A stretch of 64,000 bases of DNA, taken from Lunatimonas lonarensis (GTDB taxonomy: Bacteria; Bacteroidota; Bacteroidia; Cytophagales; Cyclobacteriaceae). Position 1 is the first letter of the stretch. Every line of letters starts with the position of its first letter. The notes beneath the pieces are model-generated. The model did no database searches. It was not told where the DNA came from and worked only from the letters and a program-made list of their open reading frames with translations. A program made the position numbers and the translations under genes. Where the stretch lies: assembly GCF_000390185.1 (NCBI RefSeq), contig NZ_AQHR01000091.1:1-64000 (forward strand), in the 5' to 3' direction. Below, piece after piece: positions 41,891-50,093 of the stretch.

Positions 41891-42946
41891 ATGGGTGATC
41901 AGGGAACTACAGCGATTTATCCTTTTGGAAACACCGGCCTAATGCTGCCCAGAGTCATGTTTGGCAGTAGCGATTTGGGAAATCTATACCGGGAAATCCC
42001 ACTGGAGCAAAAGCATTTGATCATTGAGAAATGTGTGGAGCTGACCGCGCCTTACACGGTTTTTGACAGTGCAGGCAAGTACGGGGCGGGTTTGGCCTTG
42101 GAAGTAATCGGTCAATCCCTTGAGCAGCTTGGGGTTTCTCCCCAAAACGTCGTCATCAGCAATAAACTCGGTTGGGTACGTAGTCCGCTTTTGGGCAAAG
42201 AGCCAACCTTTGAACCCGGCATTTGGAAAGGACTCTCCTATGATGCCGTGCAAAAAATAAGCTATCACGGAATCATCGAATGTTTTGACGAAGGCAATAG
42301 ACTTCTGGGCCGCTATTCGCCTCAGTTGGTTTCTGTCCACGATCCGGATGAATACCTTGCCCAAGCCAGTTCTACCGTACATCGAGAGTACCTTTTTGAA
42401 GATATTTTGGATGCCTACCGCGCATTGGAGGATCTGAAAACGCAGGGGAGAGTTGCGGCCATTGGCCTAGGGGCCAAGGACTGGAGGGTGATTCCGGAGA
42501 TTTACGAACAGGTACGGTTGGATTGGGTGATGATTGCAAATAGCCTTACGCTGTACGATCATTCTCCTGATCTGCTTGACTTTATCGATAAATTGCATGC
42601 AGATGGGGTTGCTGTTATCAATGCAGCGGTGTTTAATGGAGGGTTTCTGGTCGGGGGGAATCTTTACAATTATAAACCTATCGACGAGTCCCTAACCGCA
42701 GACAGCCAAAAACTTGCCTGGAGAGCTTCTTTTTTTGAACGATGTCGCCTCCATGGCATTACGCCTTCGCATGCTTGTATCCAGTTTGCCCTTTCGGTTC
42801 CGGGTGTTCATGGTGTTGCCGTGAGTCCGGCGGATTTGATGAAGCTGGAGGAGAATTTTCAGGCCACCCAGCAACCGATCCCTTCATCCTTTTGGCAGGA
42901 TCTCAAGGAGCAACAGTTGATTCCCGATTTTGAATTCCTAAAATAA
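41891..42946 (+). CDS. Aldo/keto reductase, L-fucose dehydrogenase-like
   Basis: This product of about 351 residues is a (beta/alpha)8 NAD(P)-dependent oxidoreductase. The catalytic Asp and Tyr lie in FDSAGKYGAG, the Lys in VISNKLGW and the His in VSVHDPDEY. LGNTGLMLP-like PFGNTGLMLPRVMFGSSDLGN begins the barrel. The family includes L-fucose/D-arabinose dehydrogenases, and the next gene is a FucP-like transporter, which supports a fucose or related sugar role. ATG 41891 is preferred to a TTG at 41882. Confidence 0.88.
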   Translation: MGDQGTTAIYPFGNTGLMLPRVMFGSSDLGNLYREIPLEQKHLIIEKCVELTAPYTVFDSAGKYGAGLALEVIGQSLEQLGVSPQNVVISNKLGWVRSPLLGKEPTFEPGIWKGLSYDAVQKISYHGIIECFDEGNRLLGRYSPQLVSVHDPDEYLAQASSTVHREYLFEDILDAYRALEDLKTQGRVAAIGLGAKDWRVIPEIYEQVRLDWVMIANSLTLYDHSPDLLDFIDKLHADGVAVINAAVFNGGFLVGGNLYNYKPIDESLTADSQKLAWRASFFERCRLHGITPSHACIQFALSVPGVHGVAVSPADLMKLEENFQATQQPIPSSFWQDLKEQQLIPDFEFLK

Positions 42947-42968
42947 ACCTAATCCATCTGATAAACCC

Positions 42969-44279
42969 ATGTCACAATCATCTACGCCGACCAAGCCTTC
43001 GTTGATTTCCAAAAGGGATTTTTGGCCCTTTTTGTTGCTAACCATGTTATTTGCCCTGTGGGGAGTGGCCCACAACATGACCGATACGCTGCTGGCAGCC
43101 TTCAAGCGGATCATGAGCATGACCGATTTTCAGACCTCTTGGATCCAGCTGGCATTTTATGGTTCCTACTTTTGTCTGGCCCTGCCAGCGGCACTGTTTA
43201 TTCGAAAGTACACCTATAAGTCCGGGATTTTGCTCGGATTGGGGATGTTTGCGGTTGGCGCCCTTCTGTTCTATCCGGCCAGTATCCTGATGTCCTATGG
43301 GTTCTTTCTGTTTGCGCTGTATGTGTTGGCCGGTGGCTTGTCCGTTTTGGAGACTGCCGCCAACCCCTATATTCTCGTTATCGGGCCGCAGGAGACCGCT
43401 ACGCAGCGGCTTAATTTGGCGCAGTCCTTCAATCCCATTGGGTCGATCTTAGGGGTATACCTTAGTAAAGTGTTTATACTTTCCAAATTGAATACCGCCG
43501 AGGCCTCTGACAGGACATCAATGGATCCAGCCGCTCTGAAAGCGATTCAGTCGGAGGAGTTGGCGGGCGTGATGGGAACCTATGTGGGGGTAGCCTTATT
43601 TTTGGTGGTGGTTTGGTTTGTCATCCGGGCAGTCCGCATGCCGGTTGCCTCCGAGACAGTCGAAAAGGATGGGGTGATTTCCGGATTCCGCCGTCTGCTC
43701 AAAAACCGGAATTACACGCTTGGGGTCATGGCGCAGTTTTTTTATGTCGGTGCGCAGATCGGCGTATGGTCATTTACGATACGTTATGTGATGGTGGAGT
43801 TGAATATGAACGAAAGTGAGGCTTCGGACTATTATCTACTTTCCCTTATTCTTTTTGCCGTTAGCAGGTTTGTGTTTACGGCACTGATGAAATACGTAAA
43901 GCCGTCCCTATTGCTGGCAGTTTCGGCGCTAGCCGCCGCGCTGTTCAGTATCATGGTGATTTATTCCAATGGAATGGTGGGGGTTATTTCTTTGGTAATG
44001 GTGTCTGTTTGCATGTCGTTGATGTTTCCGACCATATATGGTCTATCCGCGGTCGGATTGGGCAATGACACCAAGCTGGGCGGTTCCGGATTGATCATGG
44101 CTATTTTGGGAGGGGCGATCATTACGGCTATTCAGGGACAGGTATCTGACAGCACCGGTAGCATAGGCATGTCCTACTGGGTTCCGGTGGTTTGTTTTAT
44201 TGTAGTGATGGGTTTTGGACTAAACAACTACTATTCTCGTAGAAAACTTGCGCCGGCACCGCCTATGGTTACGCAATAA
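42969..44279 (+). CDS. fucP: FucP-type sugar:proton symporter (MFS)
   Basis: This 436-residue twelve-helix major facilitator protein resembles L-fucose permease. WGVAHNMTDTLLAAFKRIM (TM1), LAGGLSVLETAANPYILVIGPQ (TM4, with the conserved GLSVLETAANP motif) and QSFNPIGSILGVY (TM5) are typical of the FucP subfamily; the Asp in TM1 region and Glu in TM4 are probable proton/sugar residues. It follows the aldo/keto reductase by 22 bases, probably one operon. Galactose or glucose transport by the same subfamily remains possible. Confidence 0.88.
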   Translation: MSQSSTPTKPSLISKRDFWPFLLLTMLFALWGVAHNMTDTLLAAFKRIMSMTDFQTSWIQLAFYGSYFCLALPAALFIRKYTYKSGILLGLGMFAVGALLFYPASILMSYGFFLFALYVLAGGLSVLETAANPYILVIGPQETATQRLNLAQSFNPIGSILGVYLSKVFILSKLNTAEASDRTSMDPAALKAIQSEELAGVMGTYVGVALFLVVVWFVIRAVRMPVASETVEKDGVISGFRRLLKNRNYTLGVMAQFFYVGAQIGVWSFTIRYVMVELNMNESEASDYYLLSLILFAVSRFVFTALMKYVKPSLLLAVSALAAALFSIMVIYSNGMVGVISLVMVSVCMSLMFPTIYGLSAVGLGNDTKLGGSGLIMAILGGAIITAIQGQVSDSTGSIGMSYWVPVVCFIVVMGFGLNNYYSRRKLAPAPPMVTQ

Positions 44280-44478
44280 GGAATCCGGGAATGTTTCCTT
44301 TGTAGGTTTATGGATTTCTTGATGTAGAAAAGGGATCAGCCAAACTTTATTCTGGTATGTTCGTCCTTCGTCAGGCCAATGCTACGGGTATTGGCAGGGC
44401 GGAGGATTTTTTTTGGACTTTAGCAAGTATTCCCCTTGTATTTCTTTAGAATTTCGATATAAAAAATTATATTCCGCC

Positions 44479-45054
44479 ATGGCTCACCCAGATCAGAAAT
44501 ACATCGATGCCTTGCTGAATAACGACACGGCTGTCATAAGGGAGTTGTACCGAAACTACTCCGCAAAGATCAAGTGGATGGTATTAAAAAACAATGGGAC
44601 GGAAGACGAAGTAGGCGACCTCATACAGGAAAGCTTGATGGCGATTTACCGCAGGGCATTAAAGGGAGATTTTGTGCTAACCTGTCCTTTCGATGCCTAC
44701 TTCTACATGGTTTGCAAAAAGAAGTGGTTAAATGTGCTGGCAAAAAGAAAAACGGATAAGACGGTAACAATTGAGGACGACAACAGATATAATCTCGAAG
44801 ACGATAGTTTTCGGCTGGCTGAAGAAAGTCTGGTGGAGGAAGGAAGGCGTAATCTGCTGCTTCAGAAAATCCAAGAACTTGGTACGGCGTGCAGAGAGCT
44901 TTTGGAATTGAGTTGGTCAGAGAAATCCATGGAGGAAGTGGCATCCCTACTCAATTACAGCTATGGATATGCCAGAAAGAAGAAATCAGAGTGCATGGCC
45001 AAGTTGATACAGGCAGTCAAGCAGTCTCCAGCCTATCAAAAGTTAAAATGGTAA
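44479..45054 (+). CDS. Sigma-70-type RNA polymerase sigma factor (ECF-like)
   Basis: This 191-residue sigma factor has region 2 (VIRELYRNYSAKIKWMV to CPFDAYFYMVCKKKWLNVL) and region 4 (RELLELSWSEKSMEEVASLLNYSYGYARKKKSECMAKL). ATG 44479 (MAHPDQKYID) is preferred to the upstream TTG at 44413. The next gene, four bases downstream, encodes a membrane TPR protein that probably acts as its anti-sigma factor. The target promoters are unknown. A weak stem at 44375-44395 lies upstream after fucP. Confidence 0.9.
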   Translation: MAHPDQKYIDALLNNDTAVIRELYRNYSAKIKWMVLKNNGTEDEVGDLIQESLMAIYRRALKGDFVLTCPFDAYFYMVCKKKWLNVLAKRKTDKTVTIEDDNRYNLEDDSFRLAEESLVEEGRRNLLLQKIQELGTACRELLELSWSEKSMEEVASLLNYSYGYARKKKSECMAKLIQAVKQSPAYQKLKW

Positions 45055-45057
45055 CTC

Positions 45058-45822
45058 ATGGACACGGAAAAGATTGAACTATTCGAAAAATACCTAGCGG
45101 GGGATATGTCGGCGGAAGAGCGGACAGCCTTCGAATCCGATCTTTCTGCAGACAGGGAGTTGGCAGAGGATTTTAGCCTATACCAATATATCGAAACCGA
45201 CAGAAGGGCTTCATACGCTGCCATGGAGCGGGAAAGGGTATTGAAGGAATCGATTAAGGGGCTTAATGAAGAGTTTTTCCCTGAAAGACCCGTAGTGATA
45301 GGAAGGGACAGAAACCTAAGGTATATGATTAGTGGAGTGGCGGCGACGCTTCTCTTGGGAGGGGTACTATTGTTCCTGCTTTTGTCGCACTCTGTGGATA
45401 TACAGGAAGAAGTTTCTTCTTACTATGCAACAAATTTCGAGGTCTTGGGGCAAACGATGGGGATGGAAAGTGATTTACAGGTAGCGATAGAAGCCTATAA
45501 TAAAAAAGAGTATACACAGGCTGTTCATTTGTTTGAGTCGCTTCTGGAACAGGATTCTCAAAACAGTGAGCTGCTGAAAAACATGGGGCTTTCCTACCTT
45601 GCCATTAATGACTTCCAATCGGCTCTAGAGGTTTTTGACAGACTGGCCAATGTTCCAGGGCTTCACGTTAACGAGGGGATGTTCTTATATGCCATGACGC
45701 TCTTGCTACGCGGGGATGATGTTGACTTGGAAGAGGCTGAGAAGATGTTGAATACCGTTGTTAGGGAGGGCAAGTCCGGAAGTGTTCAGGCTGCACAATG
45801 GCTAGAAAAGCTGGGGCGATGA
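45058..45822 (+). CDS. Membrane-anchored TPR protein, probable anti-sigma factor
   Basis: This 254-residue protein starts with a helical cytoplasmic domain (ELFEKYLAGDMSAEERTAFESDLSADREL, a zinc-free anti-sigma-like region, about 5-60). A single transmembrane helix (about 90-115) and a periplasmic TPR domain (about 140-250) follow. Position four bases after a sigma factor gene and this topology point to a membrane anti-sigma sensor whose TPR side senses or binds a partner. The next gene, 46160, may supply that partner. Confidence 0.82.
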   Translation: MDTEKIELFEKYLAGDMSAEERTAFESDLSADRELAEDFSLYQYIETDRRASYAAMERERVLKESIKGLNEEFFPERPVVIGRDRNLRYMISGVAATLLLGGVLLFLLLSHSVDIQEEVSSYYATNFEVLGQTMGMESDLQVAIEAYNKKEYTQAVHLFESLLEQDSQNSELLKNMGLSYLAINDFQSALEVFDRLANVPGLHVNEGMFLYAMTLLLRGDDVDLEEAEKMLNTVVREGKSGSVQAAQWLEKLGR

Positions 45823-46159
45823 TACCCACATCATATGTGAGGCGCTGGTTTGACTTTTATTGTTCTTTTTACATTTATACTTTGTTTCGTTTTATTTTAG
45901 GTTAATTCATTTTGTTTTTGGCTTGATAAAAAATTTTATTATACATTATTTTTCAATTTTTTATCTGCTCTATGTATGTATTTAAGGTGGTGTTTACGAT
46001 ATAAAACTAATGTTGTTTGTGATGTTAAAAACGTATTTTGCATTTATTTATATAGAATCTTGTTAGATTGTTGTAAACATTATATAAATTTACATCGTTA
46101 ACCGTATCTTTATGGAAATGATGGGGTTCAGGGAAGTTGGATGTTAATAGCGAAAAGAT
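45823..46159. other. 337-base AT-rich intergenic region
   Basis: This gap is markedly richer in A and T than the neighbouring genes. It holds an inverted repeat TGTAAA-N11-TTTACA at 46072-46094 and a TATCTTTA box at 46105-46112 (one mismatch from TAnnTTTG) 48 bases before the next start. I see no gene, tRNA or terminator in it. The inverted repeat could be an operator. Confidence 0.5.
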
Positions 46160-46744
46160 ATGAAGATTGTGATCACAGGTAGGGAAAAGTTCGGTCCGTC
46201 CGGCTGTAGGGGAGGACTTTCCTTGGAGGACTTTAGGTCTTGGAGTGGTCTTCTGCAAGTGGAAGAATTGACCTCTCTGGACAGTTTTTACAATCCCTCC
46301 GTTGAGGGAATCGGCGAAAAGTCGTTTGAGGGAGGAGATTTTTTTGGGGGCTTAGCCAAAGCACTCAGTGAGTTTATCGAGCAGGAATTTGCCGTTGGTC
46401 AACCTTTTAATCTGCTGGCAACAGTAGAGGAACCAAAAGAGGAGATCAAAGACAAAGGTCCGGAAGAGTTTGAATTTTTGGGATACGACGTCGTTAACCA
46501 ACAGCTTGGACACAGTGTGTTGGTTCATTTGGGATGGTTGATAGCAGAGGCGGGAACAAACGTCAATGCCTATGGTTTATTGCCTGATTTGGCTACGGCC
46601 ACGCAGGCGGTAAATGATTTTAAGGATCACTTCCCGGGAATGGAAACTGCAGAGGGAGTCATAGTGGGTATTTGGAGAAGCGTACGATCTGCGGATTCTC
46701 ATGTGGATGTCGGGGATGCCGACGCGGTATTGGCAACAAAGTAG
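46160..46744 (+). CDS. Hypothetical protein next to the sigma/anti-sigma pair
   Basis: This 194-residue protein has no signal peptide or membrane helix and no domain I recognise. The first part is Gly/Phe-rich (FGPSGCRGGLSLEDFRSW, EGGDFFGGLAKALSEFIEQ), followed by an acidic stretch (VEEPKEEIKDKGPEEFEF) and a hydrophobic helix (LGHSVLVHLGWLIAEAG). It follows the sigma/anti-sigma pair on the same strand after an AT-rich gap with its own candidate promoter. It may be a target or regulator of that pair; this is inference from position. Confidence 0.65.
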   Translation: MKIVITGREKFGPSGCRGGLSLEDFRSWSGLLQVEELTSLDSFYNPSVEGIGEKSFEGGDFFGGLAKALSEFIEQEFAVGQPFNLLATVEEPKEEIKDKGPEEFEFLGYDVVNQQLGHSVLVHLGWLIAEAGTNVNAYGLLPDLATATQAVNDFKDHFPGMETAEGVIVGIWRSVRSADSHVDVGDADAVLATK

Positions 46745-46834
46745 TTGATTCTGTTTTTTTAGATATAGCTGGGTAAGCTTGGTACATATCATTTTATGAA
46801 CGTACTTTGAAGGTCTGTTTAAACACTTTCAGGT

Positions 46835-47125
46835 ATGGAACTTTCCGAGTTTAAGATTTCGATAGCCGAAAAGAAGGTGCCCGAGGGTATTTCTGTTCAC
46901 CTAAGGGCGCTTTGGTTGGACGCAAGTGGGGATTGGCAGCGTGCCCACGATCTTATCGATCAGCGCACCGACCGCTCATCCGCGGCCCTTCACGCGTACC
47001 TGCACCGAAAAGAAGGGGATCAGTGGAACGCTGACTATTGGTATTCCCGCGCTGGTAAAAAGCGTTTTCAGGGTACGTTGGAGGAGGAATGGGAAGAGTT
47101 GACGGCTTATTTTTTAGGTAAGTAG
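46835..47125 (+). CDS. Conserved small cytoplasmic protein, function unknown
   Basis: This 96-residue protein has a helical, Trp-rich composition: VHLRALWLDASGDWQRAHDLIDQ, HAYLHRKEGDQWNADYWYSRAGK and a terminal EEWEELTAYF. The pattern of paired helices around GD-x-W recalls a small TPR/Sel1-like fold. Related small proteins are common in bacterial genomes, but I know no function. It is free-standing, 282 bases before mgsA. Confidence 0.7.
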   Translation: MELSEFKISIAEKKVPEGISVHLRALWLDASGDWQRAHDLIDQRTDRSSAALHAYLHRKEGDQWNADYWYSRAGKKRFQGTLEEEWEELTAYFLGK

Positions 47126-47407
47126 ACGCAAAGAATTGATTTAAAGCTGATTTTCCAACACAGAAAAATTGACAGGCGTTGAAAGCCCAAATCTCTAACG
47201 GTTTTTTTATAACTTTACCCGCTAAATCCCATGTAACCTAAAAAACTGAACCTACGATTGGCGGACAGGCGTGATGTCTCCTTCATTCACTAGGATGAAA
47301 ACCAACTATTCGGACTGTTTTGTGGAAGGGAGTCCCTGCCTGCCGACAGGCGGGCATCCCGATAAACCGGGACAAGTTCTGACCGATTAAAGACAAATTA
47401 TAAACAC
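47126..47407. other. Intergenic region with REP-like element before mgsA
   Basis: No gene is seen. The region ends with a hairpin-rich repeat at 47335-47372 that is described separately. The remaining sequence shows nothing I can name. Confidence 0.4.
47335..47372. repeat. REP-like double hairpin
   Basis: Two adjacent stems occur: CCTGCCTG (47335-47342) with CAGGCGGG (47347-47354), then TCCCG (47357-47361) with CGGGA (47368-47372). No T run follows, so it is not a normal terminator. I recall GC-rich elements with a CCTGCC-CAGGCGGG stem as scattered repeats in Bacteroidota genomes, but copies cannot be counted from this window. It sits 35 bases before the mgsA start. Confidence 0.5.
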
Positions 47408-47773
47408 ATGAAAATAGCACTGATCGCCCACGACGGAAAGAAGGCCGACATGGTTCATTTTTTGAGTGGATTCAAGAGCGAGCTGGAAGGCATTGAACTT
47501 GTGGCTACCGGCACCACTGGTTTGCATATCGAAAAGGCGGGGTTTAAGGTGCAACGATTGCTTTCAGGGCCACTTGGAGGAGATGCTCAGATTGGAGCGA
47601 TGGTAGCGGAGAAACAGCTGGATATGGTTGTTTTTTTTAGAGACCCACTCGGAAAGCACCCCCACGAGCCGGATGTTCAGATGCTGATGAGGGTTTGTGA
47701 TGTACACAATGTGCCTTTGGCTACTAACTTGGCAGCCGCTGAAATGATGTTTAAGAACCTAACCTCTAAATGA
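47408..47773 (+). CDS. mgsA: Methylglyoxal synthase
   Basis: This 121-residue enzyme turns dihydroxyacetone phosphate into methylglyoxal and phosphate, a bypass of lower glycolysis. The fold begins [15 protein letters not shown]; the catalytic Asp59 lies in GGDAQIG and the second acidic residue Asp89 in [22 protein letters not shown] closes the active site. pfkA follows by four bases, and the aldolase fbaA faces it, so three enzymes around fructose-bisphosphate and DHAP are clustered here. Confidence 0.93.
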   Translation: MKIALIAHDGKKADMVHFLSGFKSELEGIELVATGTTGLHIEKAGFKVQRLLSGPLGGDAQIGAMVAEKQLDMVVFFRDPLGKHPHEPDVQMLMRVCDVHNVPLATNLAAAEMMFKNLTSK

Positions 47774-47776
47774 TAA

Positions 47777-48763
47777 ATGGAAAGCAAAACAATAAAGAAA
47801 ATCGGTGTACTTACGTCGGGAGGCGATGCCCCTGGGATGAACGCTGCCATTCGGGCGGTAGTCCGTGCCGGTTTTTATTATAACCTGGAGGTGTATGGCA
47901 TCTACCGAGGGTACGAGGGCATGATAAACGACGATATCCGAAAAATGGACAGTCGTTCTATCGCCCACGTGCTTGAGCGCGGGGGTACTTTCCTCAAATC
48001 CGCCCGTAGCCAAGAGTTCCGGACACCAGAAGGCAGAAAAAAGGCCTACGATAACCTCCGAAAACACGGGATCGATGCCTTGGTGGTGATAGGTGGCGAT
48101 GGTTCACTCACCGGTGCCCATTTGTTTTACAAGGAGTACGGGATTCCGGCCGTTGGATTGCCCGGCACGATCGACAATGACCTCTTTGGTACAGATCTTA
48201 CCATTGGTTTCGACACGGCCTGCAACACAGCGATTGAAGCGATCGATAAAATCAGGGACACGGCTACTTCCCACGATAGGCTGTTTTTTATCGAAGTGAT
48301 GGGCAGAGACGCGGGTTTTATTGCGATCAATGCAGGTATAGGTAGTGCGGCCGCGGCCATTTTGATTCCTGAGAAGAAGATGCCGGTAGAGTCTTTGATC
48401 GAGCGATTAAAAAGCCGGGAAAAGGCCAAAAAGGAGAGTAATATCGTCATCGTCGCAGAAGGAGGTAAAAGCGGTGGAGCGGCTGAAATCGCCGAAAAGG
48501 TACAGAAGATATTGCCCACTTATGACATTAAAGTGACCATATTGGGGCACCTTCAACGTGGGGGAGCTCCATCTGCATTCGACAGAACGCTGGCGAGTAA
48601 GTTGGGTGTGTCTGCTGTTGAAGGCTTGCTTCAGGGAAAATACGACGTCATGGTCGGTGTCATTAACAATAAGGTAGTATTTACTCCGATCAAGCGGGCG
48701 ATTGTAGATGATAAAAAAGTGGACGAGGAAGAGCTGAGGATCGCAGCTATTTTGTCTACCTAA
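47777..48763 (+). CDS. pfkA: ATP-dependent 6-phosphofructokinase
   Basis: This 328-residue enzyme phosphorylates fructose 6-phosphate. Motifs are TSGGDAPGMNAAIRAVVR (about 11-28), GGDGSLTGAHLFY (about 103-115), PGTIDNDLFGTD (catalytic Asp, about 130-141) and MGRDAGFIA. The Gly at GGDG-S, rather than a pyrophosphate-type Asp, suggests the ATP form. It is translated four bases after mgsA. A terminator follows at 48832-48877. Confidence 0.94.
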   Translation: MESKTIKKIGVLTSGGDAPGMNAAIRAVVRAGFYYNLEVYGIYRGYEGMINDDIRKMDSRSIAHVLERGGTFLKSARSQEFRTPEGRKKAYDNLRKHGIDALVVIGGDGSLTGAHLFYKEYGIPAVGLPGTIDNDLFGTDLTIGFDTACNTAIEAIDKIRDTATSHDRLFFIEVMGRDAGFIAINAGIGSAAAAILIPEKKMPVESLIERLKSREKAKKESNIVIVAEGGKSGGAAEIAEKVQKILPTYDIKVTILGHLQRGGAPSAFDRTLASKLGVSAVEGLLQGKYDVMVGVINNKVVFTPIKRAIVDDKKVDEEELRIAAILST

Positions 48764-48831
48764 ATACACAACGGCTGACTAGCAGGGAATGCCGTGAAAG
48801 GTAGTTTGCGCTGCAAAAAAGTAGAATAGTT

Positions 48832-48877
48832 AAAGGGGCTGCCCAACCGATTGGTTTGTGGCAGCCCCCTTTTTTTA
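48832..48877 (+). terminator. Rho-independent terminator of mgsA-pfkA
   Basis: GGGGCTGCC (48835-48843) pairs with GGCAGCCCC (48860-48868), followed by a run of Ts (48870-48876). It lies about 70 bases after the pfkA stop, and the T run overlaps the stop codon of the convergent fbaA gene. Confidence 0.88.
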
Positions 48878-49939
48878 TTGGTTTCTGTTCAGGGCGTTCA
48901 ACATGTCGAACGCCAGTTCCAGGCGCTTAGAGAAGTTCTCTTCCCCTTTTCGTAACCATACCCTCGGATCGTAGTACTTTTTGTTTGGGTTGTCCGCGCC
49001 GTCCGGGTTGCCCAGTTGGGATTGCAGGTATCCCTCTTTTCCTTTGTAGTAGAGCAGGATGCCTTCCCAGAATGCCCATTGCAAATCCGTGTCTATATTC
49101 ATTTTGATGGATCCATAGCCGTTAGCCTCCCGGATCTCTTCTACGGAAGAACCTGAACCACCGTGAAAAACAAAGTTCACGGGTTTGCCGGTAGTGCCGA
49201 ACTTTTTGTTGATATAGTCCTGTGAGTTTTTCAGGATGATGGGTTTCAACGACACGTTGCCAGGCTTATAGACTCCATGCACGTTGCCAAAGGCTGCTGC
49301 CACCGTAAAGAGGTCACTGACCTTTTTGAGCTCCTCGTAGGCGTAGGCTACTTCCTCCGGCTGGGTATATAATTTGGAGCTGTCCACATCGGTATTGTCT
49401 ACTCCGTCTTCTTCGCCACCAGTCACTCCCAGCTCGATTTCGATCGCCATTTGGAGCTTGGCAAATTCTTTGAAATACTGGACGGAAGTCTCTATGTTTT
49501 CTTCGATGGGCTCCTCTGAAAGGTCCAGCATATGCGAGCTGAACAGGGGCTTTTTAAAGGCTTCATAGAAGGCCTTTCCCTCAGCAAGCATGCCGTCTAT
49601 CCAGGGAAGTAATTTTTTGGCGGCGTGGTCGGTATGCAAAACTACGGGTACCCCGTAGGCTTCGGCCATTTTATGCACGTGCATGGCACCGGATACGGCA
49701 CCTGCTATGGAACCCTGTTGTTTATCATTCGGTAGACCTTTTCCGGCAAAGAACTGCGCTCCTCCGTTTGAAAATTGTACCATCACCGGAGAATTGACCT
49801 TCTTGGCTGTTTCAAGCACGGCATTTACCGTATTTGTACTGATACAGTTTACCGCAGGCATCGCAAACTCGCTTTCCTTTGCATACGCCAATAGGTCTTT
49901 TAATTCTTCTCCAAACTTTACTCCAGGTTTGAATTTCAT
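48875..49939 (-). CDS. fbaA: Class II fructose-bisphosphate aldolase
   Basis: This 354-residue zinc aldolase splits fructose 1,6-bisphosphate to DHAP and glyceraldehyde 3-phosphate. The catalytic Asp104 and zinc-binding His105 lie in HTDHAAKK, another zinc site in AAFGNVHGVYKPG, and the phosphate loop in FHGGSGSS and KMNIDTDLQ. Length and motif order fit the FbaA (class IIA) group. It converges with pfkA across a shared terminator. Confidence 0.95.
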   Translation of the reverse strand: MKFKPGVKFGEELKDLLAYAKESEFAMPAVNCISTNTVNAVLETAKKVNSPVMVQFSNGGAQFFAGKGLPNDKQQGSIAGAVSGAMHVHKMAEAYGVPVVLHTDHAAKKLLPWIDGMLAEGKAFYEAFKKPLFSSHMLDLSEEPIEENIETSVQYFKEFAKLQMAIEIELGVTGGEEDGVDNTDVDSSKLYTQPEEVAYAYEELKKVSDLFTVAAAFGNVHGVYKPGNVSLKPIILKNSQDYINKKFGTTGKPVNFVFHGGSGSSVEEIREANGYGSIKMNIDTDLQWAFWEGILLYYKGKEGYLQSQLGNPDGADNPNKKYYDPRVWLRKGEENFSKRLELAFDMLNALNRNQ

Positions 49940-50093
49940 AGTTGATTGTTTAAGGTATTCGATAAAAAGAGGCCGGTTTTTAGAATATAAATCGGCAAAT
50001 CTGCCCCAAAGATAACAAATACAGCGTTTAATCGCGGAGCTGCTCCTTATTTATTGTCAAATTGCACATCGATTTTGTTGCTATATTTGAGCT

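Noticed and set aside
44375-44395. Stem GCCAAT/ATTGGC after fucP as a terminator
   Set aside because: The T run begins 12 bases after the stem, too far for a standard terminator.
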